In this document: positions 45,974-57,945 of the stretch, in pieces | Position numbering within the stretch: position 1 is the stretch's first letter | Layout of the letters: each line of letters opens with the position of its first letter | Assembly (NCBI GenBank): GCA_029968055.1 | Contig: JASCNX010000003.1 | Span: forward strand, 248,001 to 312,000 | Source of the DNA: Xenophilus aerolatus | GTDB lineage: Bacteria; Pseudomonadota; Gammaproteobacteria; Burkholderiales; Burkholderiaceae_C | Direction of reading: 5' to 3' | Length of the DNA: 64,000 bases | Translations under genes and position numbers: made by a program | The notes under the pieces: model-generated | Database searches by the model: none | Told to the model about the DNA's origin: nothing | Seen by the model: the letters and a program-made list of their open reading frames with translations, nothing else

Positions 45974-46698
45974 CAGTTCGACGCCGCCAGCATCTTCTCG
46001 ACTTGCGCAGCCGGGATCGCGCCCGGCGCACGGCTGCCATCGGCAAAGATCAGCGTCGGCGTGCCGGTGATGTTGTACTTGCGGCCGAACTCCACGTTGC
46101 GCTTGAGCGCGGCCACGTCGCAATCGCCGCTCGATGGCTTGACGCCGCCGACCATCCAGTCGGTCCAGGTCTTGCCCTTGTCCTTGGCACACCAGATGTC
46201 GCGCGACTTGACGACCGAGTCCGGACCGAGCACCGGGTACAGGAAGAGGTAGACCGTCACGTTGTCGACGTTGCGCAGGTCGGCCTCGAAATGCTTGCAG
46301 TAGCCGCAGTTCGGGTCTTCGAAGACCGCCAGCTTGCGCTTGCCGTTGCCGCGCACGATCTTGAAGGCGTCATCGACCGGCAACTGGTCGAAGGCCACCT
46401 GGCTGAGCTTGTCGACCCGCTCCTCCGTGAGGTTCTTCCTTGCCTTCACGTCGATCATCTGGCCCTGCATCAGGTAACTGCCCTGCTCGTCGGTGTAGTA
46501 CAGGTCGAAGCCCACGCGCACCTCCCAGATGCCGGGCATGGGCGACTTGCGCACCTCGTCGATCTTGGCCAACTGCGGAATGGCGGCAAGACTCTTGCGG
46601 ATCTCGGCCTCGCCGGCGTGCGCGCCGAAGGCGGCGGACAGAACGAGGGTGGCGAGTGCGGGGGCGGCCAGGCGGCGCAGCGTAGGCAGGAAGGTCAT
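45973..46698 (-). CDS. dsbC: Thiol:disulfide interchange protein DsbC
   Basis: 241-aa periplasmic disulfide isomerase. A signal peptide (FLPTLRRLAAPALATLVLSA, cleavage after AHA) is followed by the dimerisation domain (GIWEVRVGFDLYYTDEQGSY) and the thioredoxin fold with active site DPNCGYCKHF (CGYC, ~residue 130) and the cis-Pro loop ITGTPTLIFADG. Cys in DIWCAKDK and GDCDV probably form the second structural disulfide. Precedes the M61 gene with a 1-nt-shifted overlap. Confidence 0.93.
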   Translation of the reverse strand: MTFLPTLRRLAAPALATLVLSAAFGAHAGEAEIRKSLAAIPQLAKIDEVRKSPMPGIWEVRVGFDLYYTDEQGSYLMQGQMIDVKARKNLTEERVDKLSQVAFDQLPVDDAFKIVRGNGKRKLAVFEDPNCGYCKHFEADLRNVDNVTVYLFLYPVLGPDSVVKSRDIWCAKDKGKTWTDWMVGGVKPSSGDCDVAALKRNVEFGRKYNITGTPTLIFADGSRAPGAIPAAQVEKMLAASN

Positions 46699-46760
46699 GA
46701 TGCGGATTCGTGTGCGCGAGGCGCCAAAGGTTCAGCGGGCCGAAGGAACAAATGCACGGA

Positions 46761-47894
46761 TCAGGCCAGGCCCATGGCTTGGCGGGCGATCCAGTTCTTG
46801 AACACGCGGGTGCGATCGAAGCCGCGCATGCCCCAGTTGCGCAGTTGGGGCAGGGGGTCCATGGCGTGGGCGAAGAGCTGTTGCAGTCCGTCGGTGGCCA
46901 GGCCCATGGCCAGCACGTCGGCGCGGCGCGCGCGCTCGTAGCGGCGCAGCAGCCGCGTGTCGCCCACGCTGCGCCAGTACTCGCGCTGCTTGAGGACGTC
47001 GGCCAATGCGGCGGCGTCGGCCAGGCCCAGGTTCAGGCCCTGGCCGGCGAGCGGGTGGACGGTGTGGGCGGCGTCGCCGGCCAACGCCCACGCGCCGCCG
47101 TCCTTGCCGTCCGCGCTCGTGAAGCGTCCGATCCAGCGGTCGGCCGTGGCGCGCTGCAGCGGCCAGGCGGCGCGCTCGCTGGCGAGGCTGAAGGCGCCCA
47201 GCGCATCGCCGCAGGCCTCGCGCACGACGGCGCAGAAGGCGTCGGCGTCCTGGGCCAGCAGCGCGGGGGCGCGGAACTGGTCGACCGACCACACCAGCGC
47301 CAGGCTGCGGCTGCCCGGCCCGCCCAGTGGCAGGAGCGCCAGCACCTCGCCCTTGTCGTTGAACCACTGGCGCGCCGTGTCGTCGTGCGGGCGCTCGGCC
47401 TGAAGCCGCGCCGCGATCGCGTGCTGCGGGTAGCGCGCCACCTCGTAGTGCACGCCGAGCAGTTCGCGCGTGGCGCTGGCCTTGCCCTCGCACACCACGG
47501 TGAGCGGCGCCTTGACCGGCGCCTGCACCACCTCCACCTGCGGCGCGAAGCGCACCGCCTCGGCCAACTGACGTTCGAGCGCCGGCACGTCGACGATCCA
47601 GGCCAGCGCATCGACGGCATGCTGGCGCGCCTGGAAATGCACCCGGCCCCCTTCGTCGCCGTGCACCAGCATCTCGCGCACGGCGGTGGCATGGGCGGCA
47701 TCGGGCCAGGCCCTCAGAGATTCGAGCAGTGCCTTCGAGGCGGCATTGAGGGCATAGGCACGCACGTCCTCGCGCGCCGCCGTTTCCGCCGGTGCCACCA
47801 GTGCCACGCGCACGCGCTCGCGCGCGAGCAGCAGCGCCAGCGTGCGGCCGACGATGCCGGCGCCGCGGATGCAAACCTCGGGGGGAAGAGCCAT
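46761..47894 (-). CDS. UbiH/UbiF-type FAD-dependent monooxygenase
   Basis: 377-aa aromatic-ring hydroxylase of the ubiquinone-biosynthesis type. Rossmann FAD motif RGAGIVGRTLALLLARERV at the N-terminus, and the diagnostic GDAAHTVHPLAGQGLNLGLA near residue 270. A 4-aa start (MALPPEVC at 47894) is used; the long frame to 48329 overlaps the divergent MOSC gene and is spurious. Which ring position it hydroxylates cannot be assigned by eye. Confidence 0.87.
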   Translation of the reverse strand: MALPPEVCIRGAGIVGRTLALLLARERVRVALVAPAETAAREDVRAYALNAASKALLESLRAWPDAAHATAVREMLVHGDEGGRVHFQARQHAVDALAWIVDVPALERQLAEAVRFAPQVEVVQAPVKAPLTVVCEGKASATRELLGVHYEVARYPQHAIAARLQAERPHDDTARQWFNDKGEVLALLPLGGPGSRSLALVWSVDQFRAPALLAQDADAFCAVVREACGDALGAFSLASERAAWPLQRATADRWIGRFTSADGKDGGAWALAGDAAHTVHPLAGQGLNLGLADAAALADVLKQREYWRSVGDTRLLRRYERARRADVLAMGLATDGLQQLFAHAMDPLPQLRNWGMRGFDRTRVFKNWIARQAMGLA

Positions 47895-48060
47895 CGCGGC
47901 ATTGTAGGGAGCGCCGCCGGGCCGGGCGCGCCTTTGCATGCCGACGCGGTGGCCATCCGGGAGACGGCCGCTCGGGCCGGTGGGGTGGGCGCGTGCGCGA
48001 GAATTCGCGCCCCTGTCGCCCACGCGCTCGGCGCCCGCGCGCCGGCCGCCGCTTCCTCCC

Positions 48061-48954
48061 ATGACCCACCCGTCCACCCCGTCCGACTTCGACGTCCAGG
48101 GCACCATCGCCCGTCTTTTCGTGTACCCCGTCAAATCGTGCGCCGGCGTCGAGGTGCCCGAGGCGCTGCTCACCGAGACCGGGCTGGAGTTCGACCGGGC
48201 CTGGATGGTGGTCGACGAGGCGGGCGAATTCGTCACCCAGCGCGAACTGCCGCGCATGGCGCTCATCCGTCCGCAGCTCAAGCAGTTCGAGATGGTGCTG
48301 CGCGCGCCCGGCATGCTGGCGCTGCACATCGCCTACGACCGGGTCGAGGCGCCCGTGCAGGTCAGGGTCTGGAAGGACACCGTGGCCGCCTACGACATGG
48401 GCGACGTGGCGGCGCAGTGGTTCAGTGACTTCTTGTCGGAGCCCGGGAAACCCCGCAAGCTGAGGCTGGCCCGCTTCGACCCGGAGCACAAGCGCCTGTC
48501 CAGCCTGCAGTGGACCGGCGGCACCGAGGCCGAGGTGCAGTTCGCCGACGGCTATGCGCTGCTCGTGGCCAGCGAGGGATCGATGGACGAGCTCAACGGA
48601 CGCCTCGCCGCGGCCGGCCATGCAGCGGTGGGCATCGAACGCTTCCGCCCCAACATCGTGCTGGCCGGCCTCGAAGCACACGACGAGGACCGGGTCGAGA
48701 TGCTGCACATCGACACTGCGGAGGGCCAGGCGCAGTTGCAGCCGGTCAAGCCCTGCACGCGCTGCCCGATCCCCGACATCGACCCGGCCACCGCGACCCG
48801 CAGCCCCGAGGTCGGCGACACCCTGCGCAGCTACCGCGCCGACCCGCGCGTCGATGGCGCGATCACCTTCGGCATGAACCTCATCGTGCGCGAGGGCGTG
48901 GAGCAGATGCTCAAGGTCGGGCAAAGGGTGGGGGCGCGCTACCGTTTCGAGTGA
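48061..48954 (+). CDS. MOSC domain-containing protein (YcbX-like)
   Basis: 297 aa. The N-terminal beta-barrel MOSC_N domain begins [20 protein letters not shown], and [20 protein letters not shown] follows. The MOSC domain has [20 protein letters not shown] and the Cys-bearing [16 protein letters not shown], the Moco-binding Cys region. Such proteins reduce N-hydroxylated bases with the molybdenum cofactor. Start ATG 48061 follows CTCCC, a weak site. No ferredoxin domain at the C-terminus, unlike E. coli YcbX. Confidence 0.88.
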   Translation: MTHPSTPSDFDVQGTIARLFVYPVKSCAGVEVPEALLTETGLEFDRAWMVVDEAGEFVTQRELPRMALIRPQLKQFEMVLRAPGMLALHIAYDRVEAPVQVRVWKDTVAAYDMGDVAAQWFSDFLSEPGKPRKLRLARFDPEHKRLSSLQWTGGTEAEVQFADGYALLVASEGSMDELNGRLAAAGHAAVGIERFRPNIVLAGLEAHDEDRVEMLHIDTAEGQAQLQPVKPCTRCPIPDIDPATATRSPEVGDTLRSYRADPRVDGAITFGMNLIVREGVEQMLKVGQRVGARYRFE

Positions 48955-49012
48955 GTGCGCGGGCCCCCTCGTAAAATCCCGCCTTTCCCCAAGACACCCT
49001 GAAAGCCCCGCC

Positions 49013-50104
49013 ATGAGCCTCAAGTGCGGCATCGTCGGCCTGCCCAACGTCGGCAAGTCCACCCTCTTCAACGCGCTGACCAAGGCTGGCATCGCGGCCG
49101 AGAACTACCCCTTCTGCACCATCGAGCCGAACGTCGGCGTGGTGGAGGTGCCCGACCCGCGGCTCGCGCAGCTCGCCGAGATCGTCCAGCCGGAGCGCAT
49201 CGTTCCGGCCATCGTCGAGTTCGTCGACATTGCGGGCCTGGTGGCCGGCGCCAGCACGGGCGAAGGTCTGGGCAACAAGTTCCTGGCGCACATCCGCGAG
49301 ACCGACGCCACGGTGAACGTGGTGCGCTGTTTCGACGACGACAACGTGATCCACGTGGCCGGCCGGGTCGATCCGATCTCGGACATCGAGGTGATCCAGA
49401 CCGAGCTCTGCCTGGCCGACCTGGGCACCGTCGAAAAGGCGCTGCATCGCCACACCAAGGTCGCGCGCTCGGGCGACAAAGAGGCGCAGAAGCTCGTCGG
49501 CCTGCTCGAACGCTGCCAGAAGGCGCTGAACGAGAACATCCCGGTGCGGGCGCTGGAGTTCACCAAGGAAGAGCAGCCGCTGGTCAAGAGCTTCACGCTG
49601 ATCACCGCCAAGCCCGCGATGTTCGTCGGTAACGTCAGCGAAGACGGCTTCGACAACAACCCCTACCTCGACCGCCTGCGCGAATACGCCGCCAAGCAGA
49701 ACGCGCCCGTGGTGGCCATCTGCGCCAAGATCGAGGCCGAGCTGTCCGAGATGGACGATGCCGACCGGCTCGAATTCCTGAAGGAGCTCGGCCAGGACGA
49801 GCCGGGCCTGAACCGCCTGATCCGCGCCGCCTACAAGCTGCTTGGCCTGCAGACCTACTTCACCGCCGGCGTGAAGGAGGTGCGTGCCTGGACCATCCAC
49901 GTCGGCGACACCGGCCCGCAGGCGGCCGGCGTGATCCACACCGATTTCGAGAAGGGCTACATCCGTGCCCAGACCATCGCCTTCGACGACTTCATCGCCT
50001 ACAAGGGCGAGCAGGGCGCGAAGGACGCGGGCAAGATGCGCGCGGAAGGCAAGGACTATGTCGTCAAGGATGGCGACGTGATGAACTTCCTCTTCAGCAG
50101 CTGA
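49013..50104 (+). CDS. ychF: Redox-regulated ribosome-binding ATPase YchF
   Basis: 363-aa OBG-family P-loop protein. G1 [18 protein letters not shown], switch region [12 protein letters not shown]3 [20 protein letters not shown], and [14 protein letters not shown]; the TGS domain has [20 protein letters not shown] and [17 protein letters not shown]. It hydrolyses ATP and associates with ribosomes. Full length and well conserved. Confidence 0.97.
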   Translation: MSLKCGIVGLPNVGKSTLFNALTKAGIAAENYPFCTIEPNVGVVEVPDPRLAQLAEIVQPERIVPAIVEFVDIAGLVAGASTGEGLGNKFLAHIRETDATVNVVRCFDDDNVIHVAGRVDPISDIEVIQTELCLADLGTVEKALHRHTKVARSGDKEAQKLVGLLERCQKALNENIPVRALEFTKEEQPLVKSFTLITAKPAMFVGNVSEDGFDNNPYLDRLREYAAKQNAPVVAICAKIEAELSEMDDADRLEFLKELGQDEPGLNRLIRAAYKLLGLQTYFTAGVKEVRAWTIHVGDTGPQAAGVIHTDFEKGYIRAQTIAFDDFIAYKGEQGAKDAGKMRAEGKDYVVKDGDVMNFLFSS

Positions 50105-50123
50105 ACGCTCGCTGCGCGCGACC

Positions 50124-50795
50124 ATGATCACCGTCCACCACCTCAACAACTCCCGTTCGCAGCGCGTGCTGTGGCTGCTCGAAGAGCTCGAACTGCCCTA
50201 CGAGATCGTCCACTACCAACGCAACGCGCAGACGATGCTGGCGCCGCCCGAGCTGCGGCAGGTGCATCCGCTGGGCAAGTCGCCGGTGGTGACGGTCGAT
50301 GGCCTCGTGCTCGCCGAGTCGGGCGCCATCCTGGAGACGCTGACCGAGCGCTACGGCAACGGGCGCCTGGCGCCCCCGGCCGGCTCGCCCGAGGCGGTGC
50401 GCTACCGCTACTGGCTGCATTACGCCGAAGGCTCGGCCATGCCGCCGCTGCTGCTCAAGCTGGTGTTCGACCAGATCGAGAAGGCGAAGATGCCCTTCTT
50501 CGCCAAGCCCATCGCGCGTGGCATCGCGGCCAAGGCGAAGGCCAGCTTCATCCAGCCGCAGATCTCGAACCACCTGAACTTCATGGAAGGCGAACTGGGC
50601 AAGAGCGCCTGGTTCGCGGGCGATGCGTTCACGGCCGCCGACATCCAGATGAGCTTCCCGGTCGAGGCGGCGGCGGCGCGCGCCGGTCTGAACGAGAAGC
50701 GCCCGCGCCTGATGGACTGGCTGGCACGCATCCACGCGCGGCCGGCCTACCAGCGCGCGCTGCAGCGCGGCGGCCCCTACGAGCTGCTGAGCTGA
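50124..50795 (+). CDS. Glutathione S-transferase family protein
   Basis: 223 aa. N-terminal thioredoxin fold (ITVHHLNNSRSQRVLWLLEE, VHPLGKSPVVTVDGLVLAES with the cis-Pro and ESGAI glutathione-binding loop) and C-terminal all-helical domain (AWFAGDAFTAADIQMSFPVE). The catalytic N-terminal Ser is plausibly in NNSRSQR. Follows ychF after 19 bp. Conjugation substrate unknown. Confidence 0.9.
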   Translation: MITVHHLNNSRSQRVLWLLEELELPYEIVHYQRNAQTMLAPPELRQVHPLGKSPVVTVDGLVLAESGAILETLTERYGNGRLAPPAGSPEAVRYRYWLHYAEGSAMPPLLLKLVFDQIEKAKMPFFAKPIARGIAAKAKASFIQPQISNHLNFMEGELGKSAWFAGDAFTAADIQMSFPVEAAAARAGLNEKRPRLMDWLARIHARPAYQRALQRGGPYELLS

Positions 50796-50874
50796 TTCGC
50801 GGTGCCGGGCCGGGCTGCAATCCCCGGCCGCCGGGTGCGAGCGGTGATGGCCTCGATCGCGTCGCGCGGCCTGT

Positions 50875-51348
50875 TCACTTGTCGGGCCACAGGTACAGCA
50901 GCGCCACCGTCATGCAGACATAGCGCGCGAACTTGCCGATGGCCATGTAGACCAGGCAGGGCCAGAAGGACAGCCGCAGCCAGCCGGCCACCGCACACAG
51001 CGGGTCGCCCACCACGGGCAGCCAGCTCAGCAGGCAAGCCTTGGGGCCGAGCCTTTCCAGCCACGCGAGCACGCGCATGTGGTGCTTCGAATGCGCGTAC
51101 TTGTCGGCCACCTTGTGCGCGCCGTAGCCCATCCACCAGTCGACCGCACCGCCCAGGGTGTTGCCGGCCGTGGCGACGAGGATCGCGGGCCAGAACATGT
51201 CGGGGTTGAGCTTGAGCAGGCCGAACAGCGCCGGCTCCGAACCCAGCGGCAGCAGCGTGGCCGAGATGAAGGCGACGATGAACAGCGTCGACAGGCCGAA
51301 CTGCGGCAGCGCGAGAAGCGCCAGGAGGGAGTCGAGCCAGGCTTGCAT
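50875..51348 (-). CDS. YqaA/DedA-like inner-membrane protein
   Basis: 157 aa with about four hydrophobic segments (FGLSTLFIVAFISATLLPLG, MFWPAILVATAGNTLGGAVD, WLRLSFWPCLVYMAIGKFA, and a final MTVALLYLW). The GNTLGG plus GAHK patch and the PVVGDPLC loop suit the YqaA subfamily of DedA/SNARE-associated proteins. ATG 51348 starts the hydrophobic N-terminus; the long frame to 51447 is rejected. Role in membrane homeostasis is inferred from the family. Confidence 0.85.
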   Translation of the reverse strand: MQAWLDSLLALLALPQFGLSTLFIVAFISATLLPLGSEPALFGLLKLNPDMFWPAILVATAGNTLGGAVDWWMGYGAHKVADKYAHSKHHMRVLAWLERLGPKACLLSWLPVVGDPLCAVAGWLRLSFWPCLVYMAIGKFARYVCMTVALLYLWPDK

Positions 51349-51557
51349 GGGTGGCGGAGTATAGGAAGCGCCCCGTCGCCGCCCGCGTCGGAAACGGTGC
51401 CGCGCTGCGGGAGGAATCCGTGCATCCCCGGGGGCGGCGGGTACCAATCGTTTCAGTGTCCGAAATGGGCGCTGGCTACAATTGATGCCTCATTTTTCAG
51501 CAGACGCTGCCACCTCGCGGTGCCGGCGTCTTTGTTTCTCCACCCCTCGCCCCTCCC

Positions 51558-52637
51558 ATGCAGATCGGTTCCATTGCGCTGGACAACCGGCTGTTCGTCG
51601 CGCCCATGGCGGGCGTCACCGACCGTCCGTTCCGCATGCTGTGCCGGCGGCTGGGTGCGGGCTACGCGGTGAGCGAGATGGTGACTTCGCGCAAGGAGCT
51701 GTGGGGCTCGCTCAAGACCTCGCGGCGCGCCAACCACGAGGGCGAGCCCGGTCCCATCGCGGTGCAGATTGCCGGCACCGACGCGGCCATGATGGCCGAA
51801 GCCGCGCAGTACAACATCGACCGCGGCGCGCAGATCATCGACATCAACATGGGCTGCCCGGCCAAGAAGGTGTGCAACAAGTGGGCGGGCTCGGCCTTGA
51901 TGCGCGACGAGCCGCTGGCCCTGGAGATCGCGCAGGCCGTGGTCGAGGCCGCGGCGCCGCACGGCGTGCCGGTGACGCTCAAGATGCGCACGGGCTGGAG
52001 CCACGACCACCGCAACGCCGTGAAGCTGGCGCGCGACTTCGAGGCCGCCGGCGTGCAGATGCTCACCGTGCACGGCCGCACGCGCGAGCAGGGCTACAAG
52101 GGCCATGCGGAATACGACACCATCTCTGCCGTCAAGGCCGCGGTGCGCGTTCCCGTGGTGGCCAACGGCGACGTGACCAGCCCCGAGAAGGCCCGCGACG
52201 TGCTGGCCGCGACGGGGGCCGATGCCGTCATGGTCGGCCGCGCGGCGCAGGGGCGGCCGTGGATCTTCCGCGAGATCGGGCATTTCCTCGCCACGGGCGA
52301 GCACATGGCGCCGCCGCTGGTGGCCGAGGTGCGACGCCTGCTGCTCGATCACCTGCACGAGCACTATGCGCTGTATGGCGATTACAGCGGCGTGCGCACG
52401 GCACGCAAGCACATCGGCTGGTACGTGCGGGCCCTGCCCGGCGGCGAGGCCTTTCGCGATGCGATGAACCGCATCGAGGACTGCAAGGCGCAATGGGAGG
52501 CGGTGGCCGCCTTCTTCGATGCGCTCGGCGAGCGCATGGAGCGCCTGCCGGTACAGGCCGACACGGCCGCTGACGAATCCAGGGAAGACGACAACAACGA
52601 CGGCGAACTCGAGGAGCATTGCAGCAGCGCGGCCTGA
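51558..52637 (+). CDS. dusB: tRNA-dihydrouridine synthase DusB
   Basis: 359-aa FMN enzyme reducing uridine in t[43 protein letters not shown] (catalytic Cys), [27 protein letters not shown] and [19 protein letters not shown] are diagnostic. The C-terminal tail ([15 protein letters not shown]) is acidic and longer than usual. The fis gene begins 65 bp later, the same dusB-fis order as in enterobacteria. Confidence 0.95.
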   Translation: MQIGSIALDNRLFVAPMAGVTDRPFRMLCRRLGAGYAVSEMVTSRKELWGSLKTSRRANHEGEPGPIAVQIAGTDAAMMAEAAQYNIDRGAQIIDINMGCPAKKVCNKWAGSALMRDEPLALEIAQAVVEAAAPHGVPVTLKMRTGWSHDHRNAVKLARDFEAAGVQMLTVHGRTREQGYKGHAEYDTISAVKAAVRVPVVANGDVTSPEKARDVLAATGADAVMVGRAAQGRPWIFREIGHFLATGEHMAPPLVAEVRRLLLDHLHEHYALYGDYSGVRTARKHIGWYVRALPGGEAFRDAMNRIEDCKAQWEAVAAFFDALGERMERLPVQADTAADESREDDNNDGELEEHCSSAA

Positions 52638-52702
52638 CGCGCGCGGCCCGCGGGCCGGCTGCAGTCGACGGGAGACCCGGCAGAACTGCAAGAACGAAGA
52701 AG

Positions 52703-52939
52703 ATGAGCAAGAAACAGATCGAGGACTGCGTGCGCAGCAGCCTGGAGGGCTACTTCCGCGACCTGCGGGGCACCGAGCCGGACGGCATGTACGAGATGAT
52801 CGTGACGGTGGTCGAGAAACCGCTGCTGGAGGTCGTGATGCTGCGCGCCGAAGGCAACCAGTCGCGCGCCGCGCAGTGGCTGGGCCTGAACCGCAACACC
52901 CTGCGCAAGAAACTGGTCGAGCACCGGATCATCAAGTAG
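52703..52939 (+). CDS. fis: Fis family DNA-binding protein
   Basis: 78-aa nucleoid/regulatory protein. The N-terminal [20 protein letters not shown] dimerises and the C-terminal [20 protein letters not shown] is the HTH. ATG 52703 has an AAGAACGAAGAA leader; a longer in-frame start at 52619 overlaps dusB and is rejected. Shorter than E. coli Fis (98 aa), as usual for betaproteobacteria. Confidence 0.93.
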   Translation: MSKKQIEDCVRSSLEGYFRDLRGTEPDGMYEMIVTVVEKPLLEVVMLRAEGNQSRAAQWLGLNRNTLRKKLVEHRIIK

Positions 52940-52955
52940 TTCTTTCATACGGGCT

Positions 52956-53063
52956 ACCGGACGCAGAAGAAGCAGCCAAAGCAACGCAGAGGACGCAGAA
53001 GAATCCCCTTTTTCAGGTTTCTTTTGCGTCCTTTGCGCAACCTTTGCGCCCTATGCGTCCGGT
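52956..53063. repeat. Long imperfect inverted repeat between fis and purH
   Basis: The left arm (52956-53003) begins ACCGGACGCA and carries AACGCAGAGGACGCAGAAGA; the right arm (53019-53063), read in reverse complement, also begins ACCGGACGCA and carries GCGCAAAGGACGCAAAAGAA. The arms are about 45 bp with a few mismatches and a short loop. GACGCA-type units repeat within each arm, as in dispersed repeats of many bacteria. Confidence 0.8.
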
Positions 53064-53097
53064 TGTCCGAACCCGCATTCACAGCAACACACGTCCC

Positions 53098-54698
<1,601 letters not shown>

Positions 54699-54699
<1 letters not shown>

Positions 54700-54836
54700 C
54701 ATTCGCCGCTCGGCTACTGCGCGGACGCAGGGCGGCGTTGCGCGGTGCTCGGAATCCTCACGTACCGAAGTACGTTCCGGTTCCTGCGCTCCGTGCGCCT
54801 TGCCCTGCGCCCGCTCGCTACGCCGCTCGGCGAATG
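54699..54836. repeat. Large inverted repeat between convergent purH and hemL
   Basis: Bounded by ACATTCGCCG and CGGCGAATGT; the arms stay partly complementary to a centre CACGTACCGAAGTACGT. It overlaps the last base of the purH stop and lies 59 bp from the hemL stop, so it may act as a two-way terminator. Similar elements recur in Comamonadaceae genomes in my recollection. Confidence 0.8.
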
Positions 54837-54894
54837 TCGCACTGCGCCAGTTTCTGCAGGCAGTCGCTGCCCGCCGTCGGGCACTCGTGGGTAG

Positions 54895-56187
54895 CTATTG
54901 CTTCTGTAGCGCCTTGAAGATCTCGCGCGCGGCGGCGATGGTGGCGTCGATGTCGGCGTCGGTGTGGGCGCTGCTGACGAAGCCAGCCTCATACAGGGCG
55001 GGGGCGATGTAGACGCCGCGGTCGAGCAGGCCGTGGAAGAGTGCATTGAAGCGCGCGTTGTCGCTCTTCATGACGGCCGTGTAGTTCTGCGGCAGCTCGG
55101 GCAGGAGGAAGAAGCCGAACATGCCGCCTTCGGAGTCGGCGCTGAAGGGCACGCCTTCGGCGGCCGCTGCAGCGGTCAGGCCGTCGACCAGCGCGCCGGT
55201 CTTCGCGGCCAGCGACTCGTAGAAGCCGGGCTTGGCGATCTCCTTCAGCGTCGCGAGGCCGCAGGCCGTGGCCACGGGATTGCCCGAGAGCGTGCCGGCC
55301 TGGTAGACCGGGCCCATCGGCGCCAACTGTTCCATGATGGCGCGCGGACCGCCGAAGGCGGCCAGCGGCATGCCGCCGCCGATCACCTTGCCCAGCACGG
55401 TGAGGTCGGGCGTGATGCCCAGCACACCCTGCGCACCCTGCAGGCCGACGCGGAAGCCGGTCATCACCTCGTCGAACACCAGCAGCGCGCCGTGTTGCGT
55501 GCACAGCTCGCGGCAACGTTGTGCGAACTCGGGCGTGGCGCGCACGAAGTTCATGTTGCCGGCGATGGCCTCGATCATCAGGCAGGCGATGTCGGCGCCG
55601 TGCAGCGCGAAGGCTTCTTCCAGTTGCTGCAGGTTGTTGTATTCGAGGACCAGCGTGTGCTGCACCACCTCGGGCGGCACGCCGGCGGAGGTGGGGTTCC
55701 CGAAGGTGGCGAGGCCCGAGCCGGCCTTGACCAGCAGCGCGTCGGCATGGCCGTGGTAGCAGCCCTCGAACTTGACGATGTGCTTGCGGCCGGTGGCGCC
55801 GCGCGCCAGGCGCAGGGCGCTCATTGCCGCTTCGGTGCCGGAGCTGACGAGGCGCACCATCTCCATCGAGGGCACGAGCGCGAGGATGGCCTCGGCGAGT
55901 TCGATCTCGCGCTCGGTCGGCGCGCCGAAGGACAGGCCTTCGGTCACGGCGCGTTGCACGGCGTCCAGGACGGCCGGGTGGCCGTGGCCCAGGATCATGG
56001 GTCCCCAGGAGCCGATGTAGTCGATGTAGCGCTGGCCGGCCGCGTCCCACATGTAGGCGCCCTGGGCGCGGGCGATGAAGCGCGGCGTGCCGCCCACGGC
56101 CTTGAAGGCGCGCACGGGCGAGTTCACGCCGCCAGGGATGACGGCGCGTGCGCGGTCGAAGAGCTGGAGGTTGGCGTCGGTGGTCAT
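54895..56187 (-). CDS. hemL: Glutamate-1-semialdehyde 2,1-aminomutase
   Basis: 430-aa PLP enzyme of the C5 heme pathway. [118 protein letters not shown] (PLP Lys) and [10 protein letters not shown] are all present. Start MTTDANLQL at 56187 fits the family; the frame extends to 56229 without support. The next gene (thiD) lies 38 bp upstream on the same strand. Confidence 0.96.
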   Translation of the reverse strand: MTTDANLQLFDRARAVIPGGVNSPVRAFKAVGGTPRFIARAQGAYMWDAAGQRYIDYIGSWGPMILGHGHPAVLDAVQRAVTEGLSFGAPTEREIELAEAILALVPSMEMVRLVSSGTEAAMSALRLARGATGRKHIVKFEGCYHGHADALLVKAGSGLATFGNPTSAGVPPEVVQHTLVLEYNNLQQLEEAFALHGADIACLMIEAIAGNMNFVRATPEFAQRCRELCTQHGALLVFDEVMTGFRVGLQGAQGVLGITPDLTVLGKVIGGGMPLAAFGGPRAIMEQLAPMGPVYQAGTLSGNPVATACGLATLKEIAKPGFYESLAAKTGALVDGLTAAAAAEGVPFSADSEGGMFGFFLLPELPQNYTAVMKSDNARFNALFHGLLDRGVYIAPALYEAGFVSSAHTDADIDATIAAAREIFKALQKQ

Positions 56188-56225
56188 CGGGAGCAGGGGG
56201 AGAAGGTGGCGGCCGGCCACCGATG

Positions 56226-57188
56226 TCAATGGCGGGTGTCGTGGGCGGGCAGCGCGAAGTCGGCGTCCGAGGTGCCCTCATCGTCGCCCTCGTCCTCGGG
56301 CTGGGCCCAGAAGAGGCGGTCGGGCAGCACGTGGCCCATGCCGGGGCGAAAGCCCGCGTCCAGGCAGCGGTCCATGTACGCCAGCGCCTCGGTCGTCGCG
56401 GACGTGAGGTCCGCGCCGGTCGCCAGCAGGGCGGCCAGCGCGGCCGACAGCGTCTCGCCGGCACCCGCGAAGACGGCCTCGAGCCGCTCGTACTTCTCGC
56501 TGGCCAGCACGGATTGCGGCGACGCCAGCACGTTGTCGATGAAGGGATCGGGCCGCACGATGCCGGTGACCAGCGTGTAAGGCACGCCCAGCTCGCCGGC
56601 CGCCTTGGCGATGTCGCGCGGGCCCGGCGGCTTGTCGCCCGACCAGTCGGGCAGCAGCCAGCGCCACAGCGTGCTGTGGTTGCCCACCAACACGGCCGTC
56701 TGCGGCAGCACCAGTTCCTGGAAGGCGTCGAGGTAGCTCTCGATGTCCTGGTCGTTCCACCAGGACAGGTTGGGCATGTAGGCCACCACGGGCACCTCGG
56801 GGTAGTCCGAGGCGGTCTCGGCGATGCGGCTCAGGTTGTCGGGCGAGCCGGCGAAGCCGACCTTGATGACCTGGGCCGGCACGTCTTCGAGGATGGCGCG
56901 CGCCTGCTCGGCAACATGCTCCTCGTCGAAGGCGAAGTGATCGAAGACCTCGGCCGTGTCGCGGGCGTAGGCCCCCGTCACCACGCCCAGCATGTGAGCG
57001 CCCACCGATGAAATCGCCAGTGCATCGGCCCCCAGCCCGCCCGCACCGCTCGGGTCGCTGGCGTTGAAGACCAGGACGCAGGGCGGCCGGCCGTCGTCCT
57101 CGGCCTCGGCCGCCGGGTCGTCATCCGGCGCCCCGTTAACATCGTCGGCCTTCGGTGGGTCCTCGGGCGGTAGTAAGTGCGTATTCAT
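56226..57188 (-). CDS. thiD: Hydroxymethylpyrimidine/phosphomethylpyrimidine kinase
   Basis: 320-aa ribokinase-fold kinase of thiamin synthesis. [20 protein letters not shown] is the HMP-binding start, with [51 protein letters not shown] and [20 protein letters not shown] (anion hole GAGE, normally GTGC in ThiD). An acidic 30-residue N-terminal extension ([20 protein letters not shown]) and a longer, acidic C-terminus are atypical, so a related kinase is possible. Divergent from rubredoxin. Confidence 0.75.
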   Translation of the reverse strand: MNTHLLPPEDPPKADDVNGAPDDDPAAEAEDDGRPPCVLVFNASDPSGAGGLGADALAISSVGAHMLGVVTGAYARDTAEVFDHFAFDEEHVAEQARAILEDVPAQVIKVGFAGSPDNLSRIAETASDYPEVPVVAYMPNLSWWNDQDIESYLDAFQELVLPQTAVLVGNHSTLWRWLLPDWSGDKPPGPRDIAKAAGELGVPYTLVTGIVRPDPFIDNVLASPQSVLASEKYERLEAVFAGAGETLSAALAALLATGADLTSATTEALAYMDRCLDAGFRPGMGHVLPDRLFWAQPEDEGDDEGTSDADFALPAHDTRH

Positions 57189-57298
57189 TCGGCCCGGATG
57201 AACCCCGGATGGTGGCGTTTCTGAGACGTCGCGGGCAGGATTGCTTGAGACGTCTGGATACAATCGTTGCATTCTATGTACAAGGCTCGTAAGCTGCG

Positions 57299-57469
57299 AT
57301 GAACACGAAAACCTGGATGTGCCTGATTTGCGGGTGGATCTACGACGAAGCGGCAGGCGTGCCGGAGGATGGTATTGCGCCCGGGACCCCTTGGGAGCAG
57401 GTGCCCATGAATTGGACCTGCCCCGAGTGCGGTGCGCGCAAGGAAGACTTCGAGATGGTCGAGATCTGA
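57299..57469 (+). CDS. Rubredoxin
   Basis: 56 aa, one of the shortest genes here. Two CxxCG knuckles, WMCLICGWIYDEAAGVPEDG and NWTCPECGARKEDFEMVEI, bind a single Fe. It would carry electrons for a partner oxidoreductase, perhaps a hydroxylase. It sits between thiD and the pilG-type gene, a placement common in Burkholderiales. Confidence 0.95.
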   Translation: MNTKTWMCLICGWIYDEAAGVPEDGIAPGTPWEQVPMNWTCPECGARKEDFEMVEI

Positions 57470-57549
57470 CAGCATGGCACAAGGCCGGGCCTCGCGCGCC
57501 GTCGTGGCGTGACGGCCCGCCAGGTGGTGATCGATGAGGAGTCGGTGCC

Positions 57550-57945
57550 ATGAGCACGAACGGGTCAGGTTTCAAGGTGCTGGTCATCGATGACAGCAAC
57601 ACCATCCGGCGCAGTGCCGAGATCTTTCTCAAGCAGGGCGGGCACGAGGTGCTGCTGGCCGAGGACGGCTACGACGCGCTTTCCAAGGTCAACGACCACA
57701 AGCCCCACCTGATCTTCTGCGACATCCTGATGCCACGGCTCGATGGCTACCAGACCTGCGCCATCATCAAGCGCAACGCGCATTTCACCCACGTTCCCGT
57801 CGTGATGCTGTCGTCCAAGGACGGCGTGTTCGACAAGGCCCGCGGCCGCATGGTCGGGTCGCAGGACTATCTCACCAAGCCTTTCACCAAGGAACAGCTG
57901 CTGCAGGCCGTGCAGCAGTTCGGCGCCGTCCAACAGGAAGCCTAA
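57550..57945 (+). CDS. pilG: Twitching motility response regulator PilG
   Basis: 131-aa single-domain CheY-like protein. FKVLVIDDSNTIRRSAEIFL holds the acid pair, FCDILMPRLDGYQTC the phosphoacceptor Asp (~residue 58), VVMLSSKDG the Thr/Ser and YLTKPFTKEQLL the Lys. Phosphorylated by ChpA, it promotes pilus extension. The pilH-type gene starts 1 bp after its stop. Confidence 0.93.
   Translation: MSTNGSGFKVLVIDDSNTIRRSAEIFLKQGGHEVLLAEDGYDALSKVNDHKPHLIFCDILMPRLDGYQTCAIIKRNAHFTHVPVVMLSSKDGVFDKARGRMVGSQDYLTKPFTKEQLLQAVQQFGAVQQEA

Noticed and set aside
44030-46252. 740-codon plus-strand frame opposite the M61 and dsbC genes
   Set aside because: Shadow of genes with strong motifs on the other strand; its translation is Arg/Ala/Gly/His noise.
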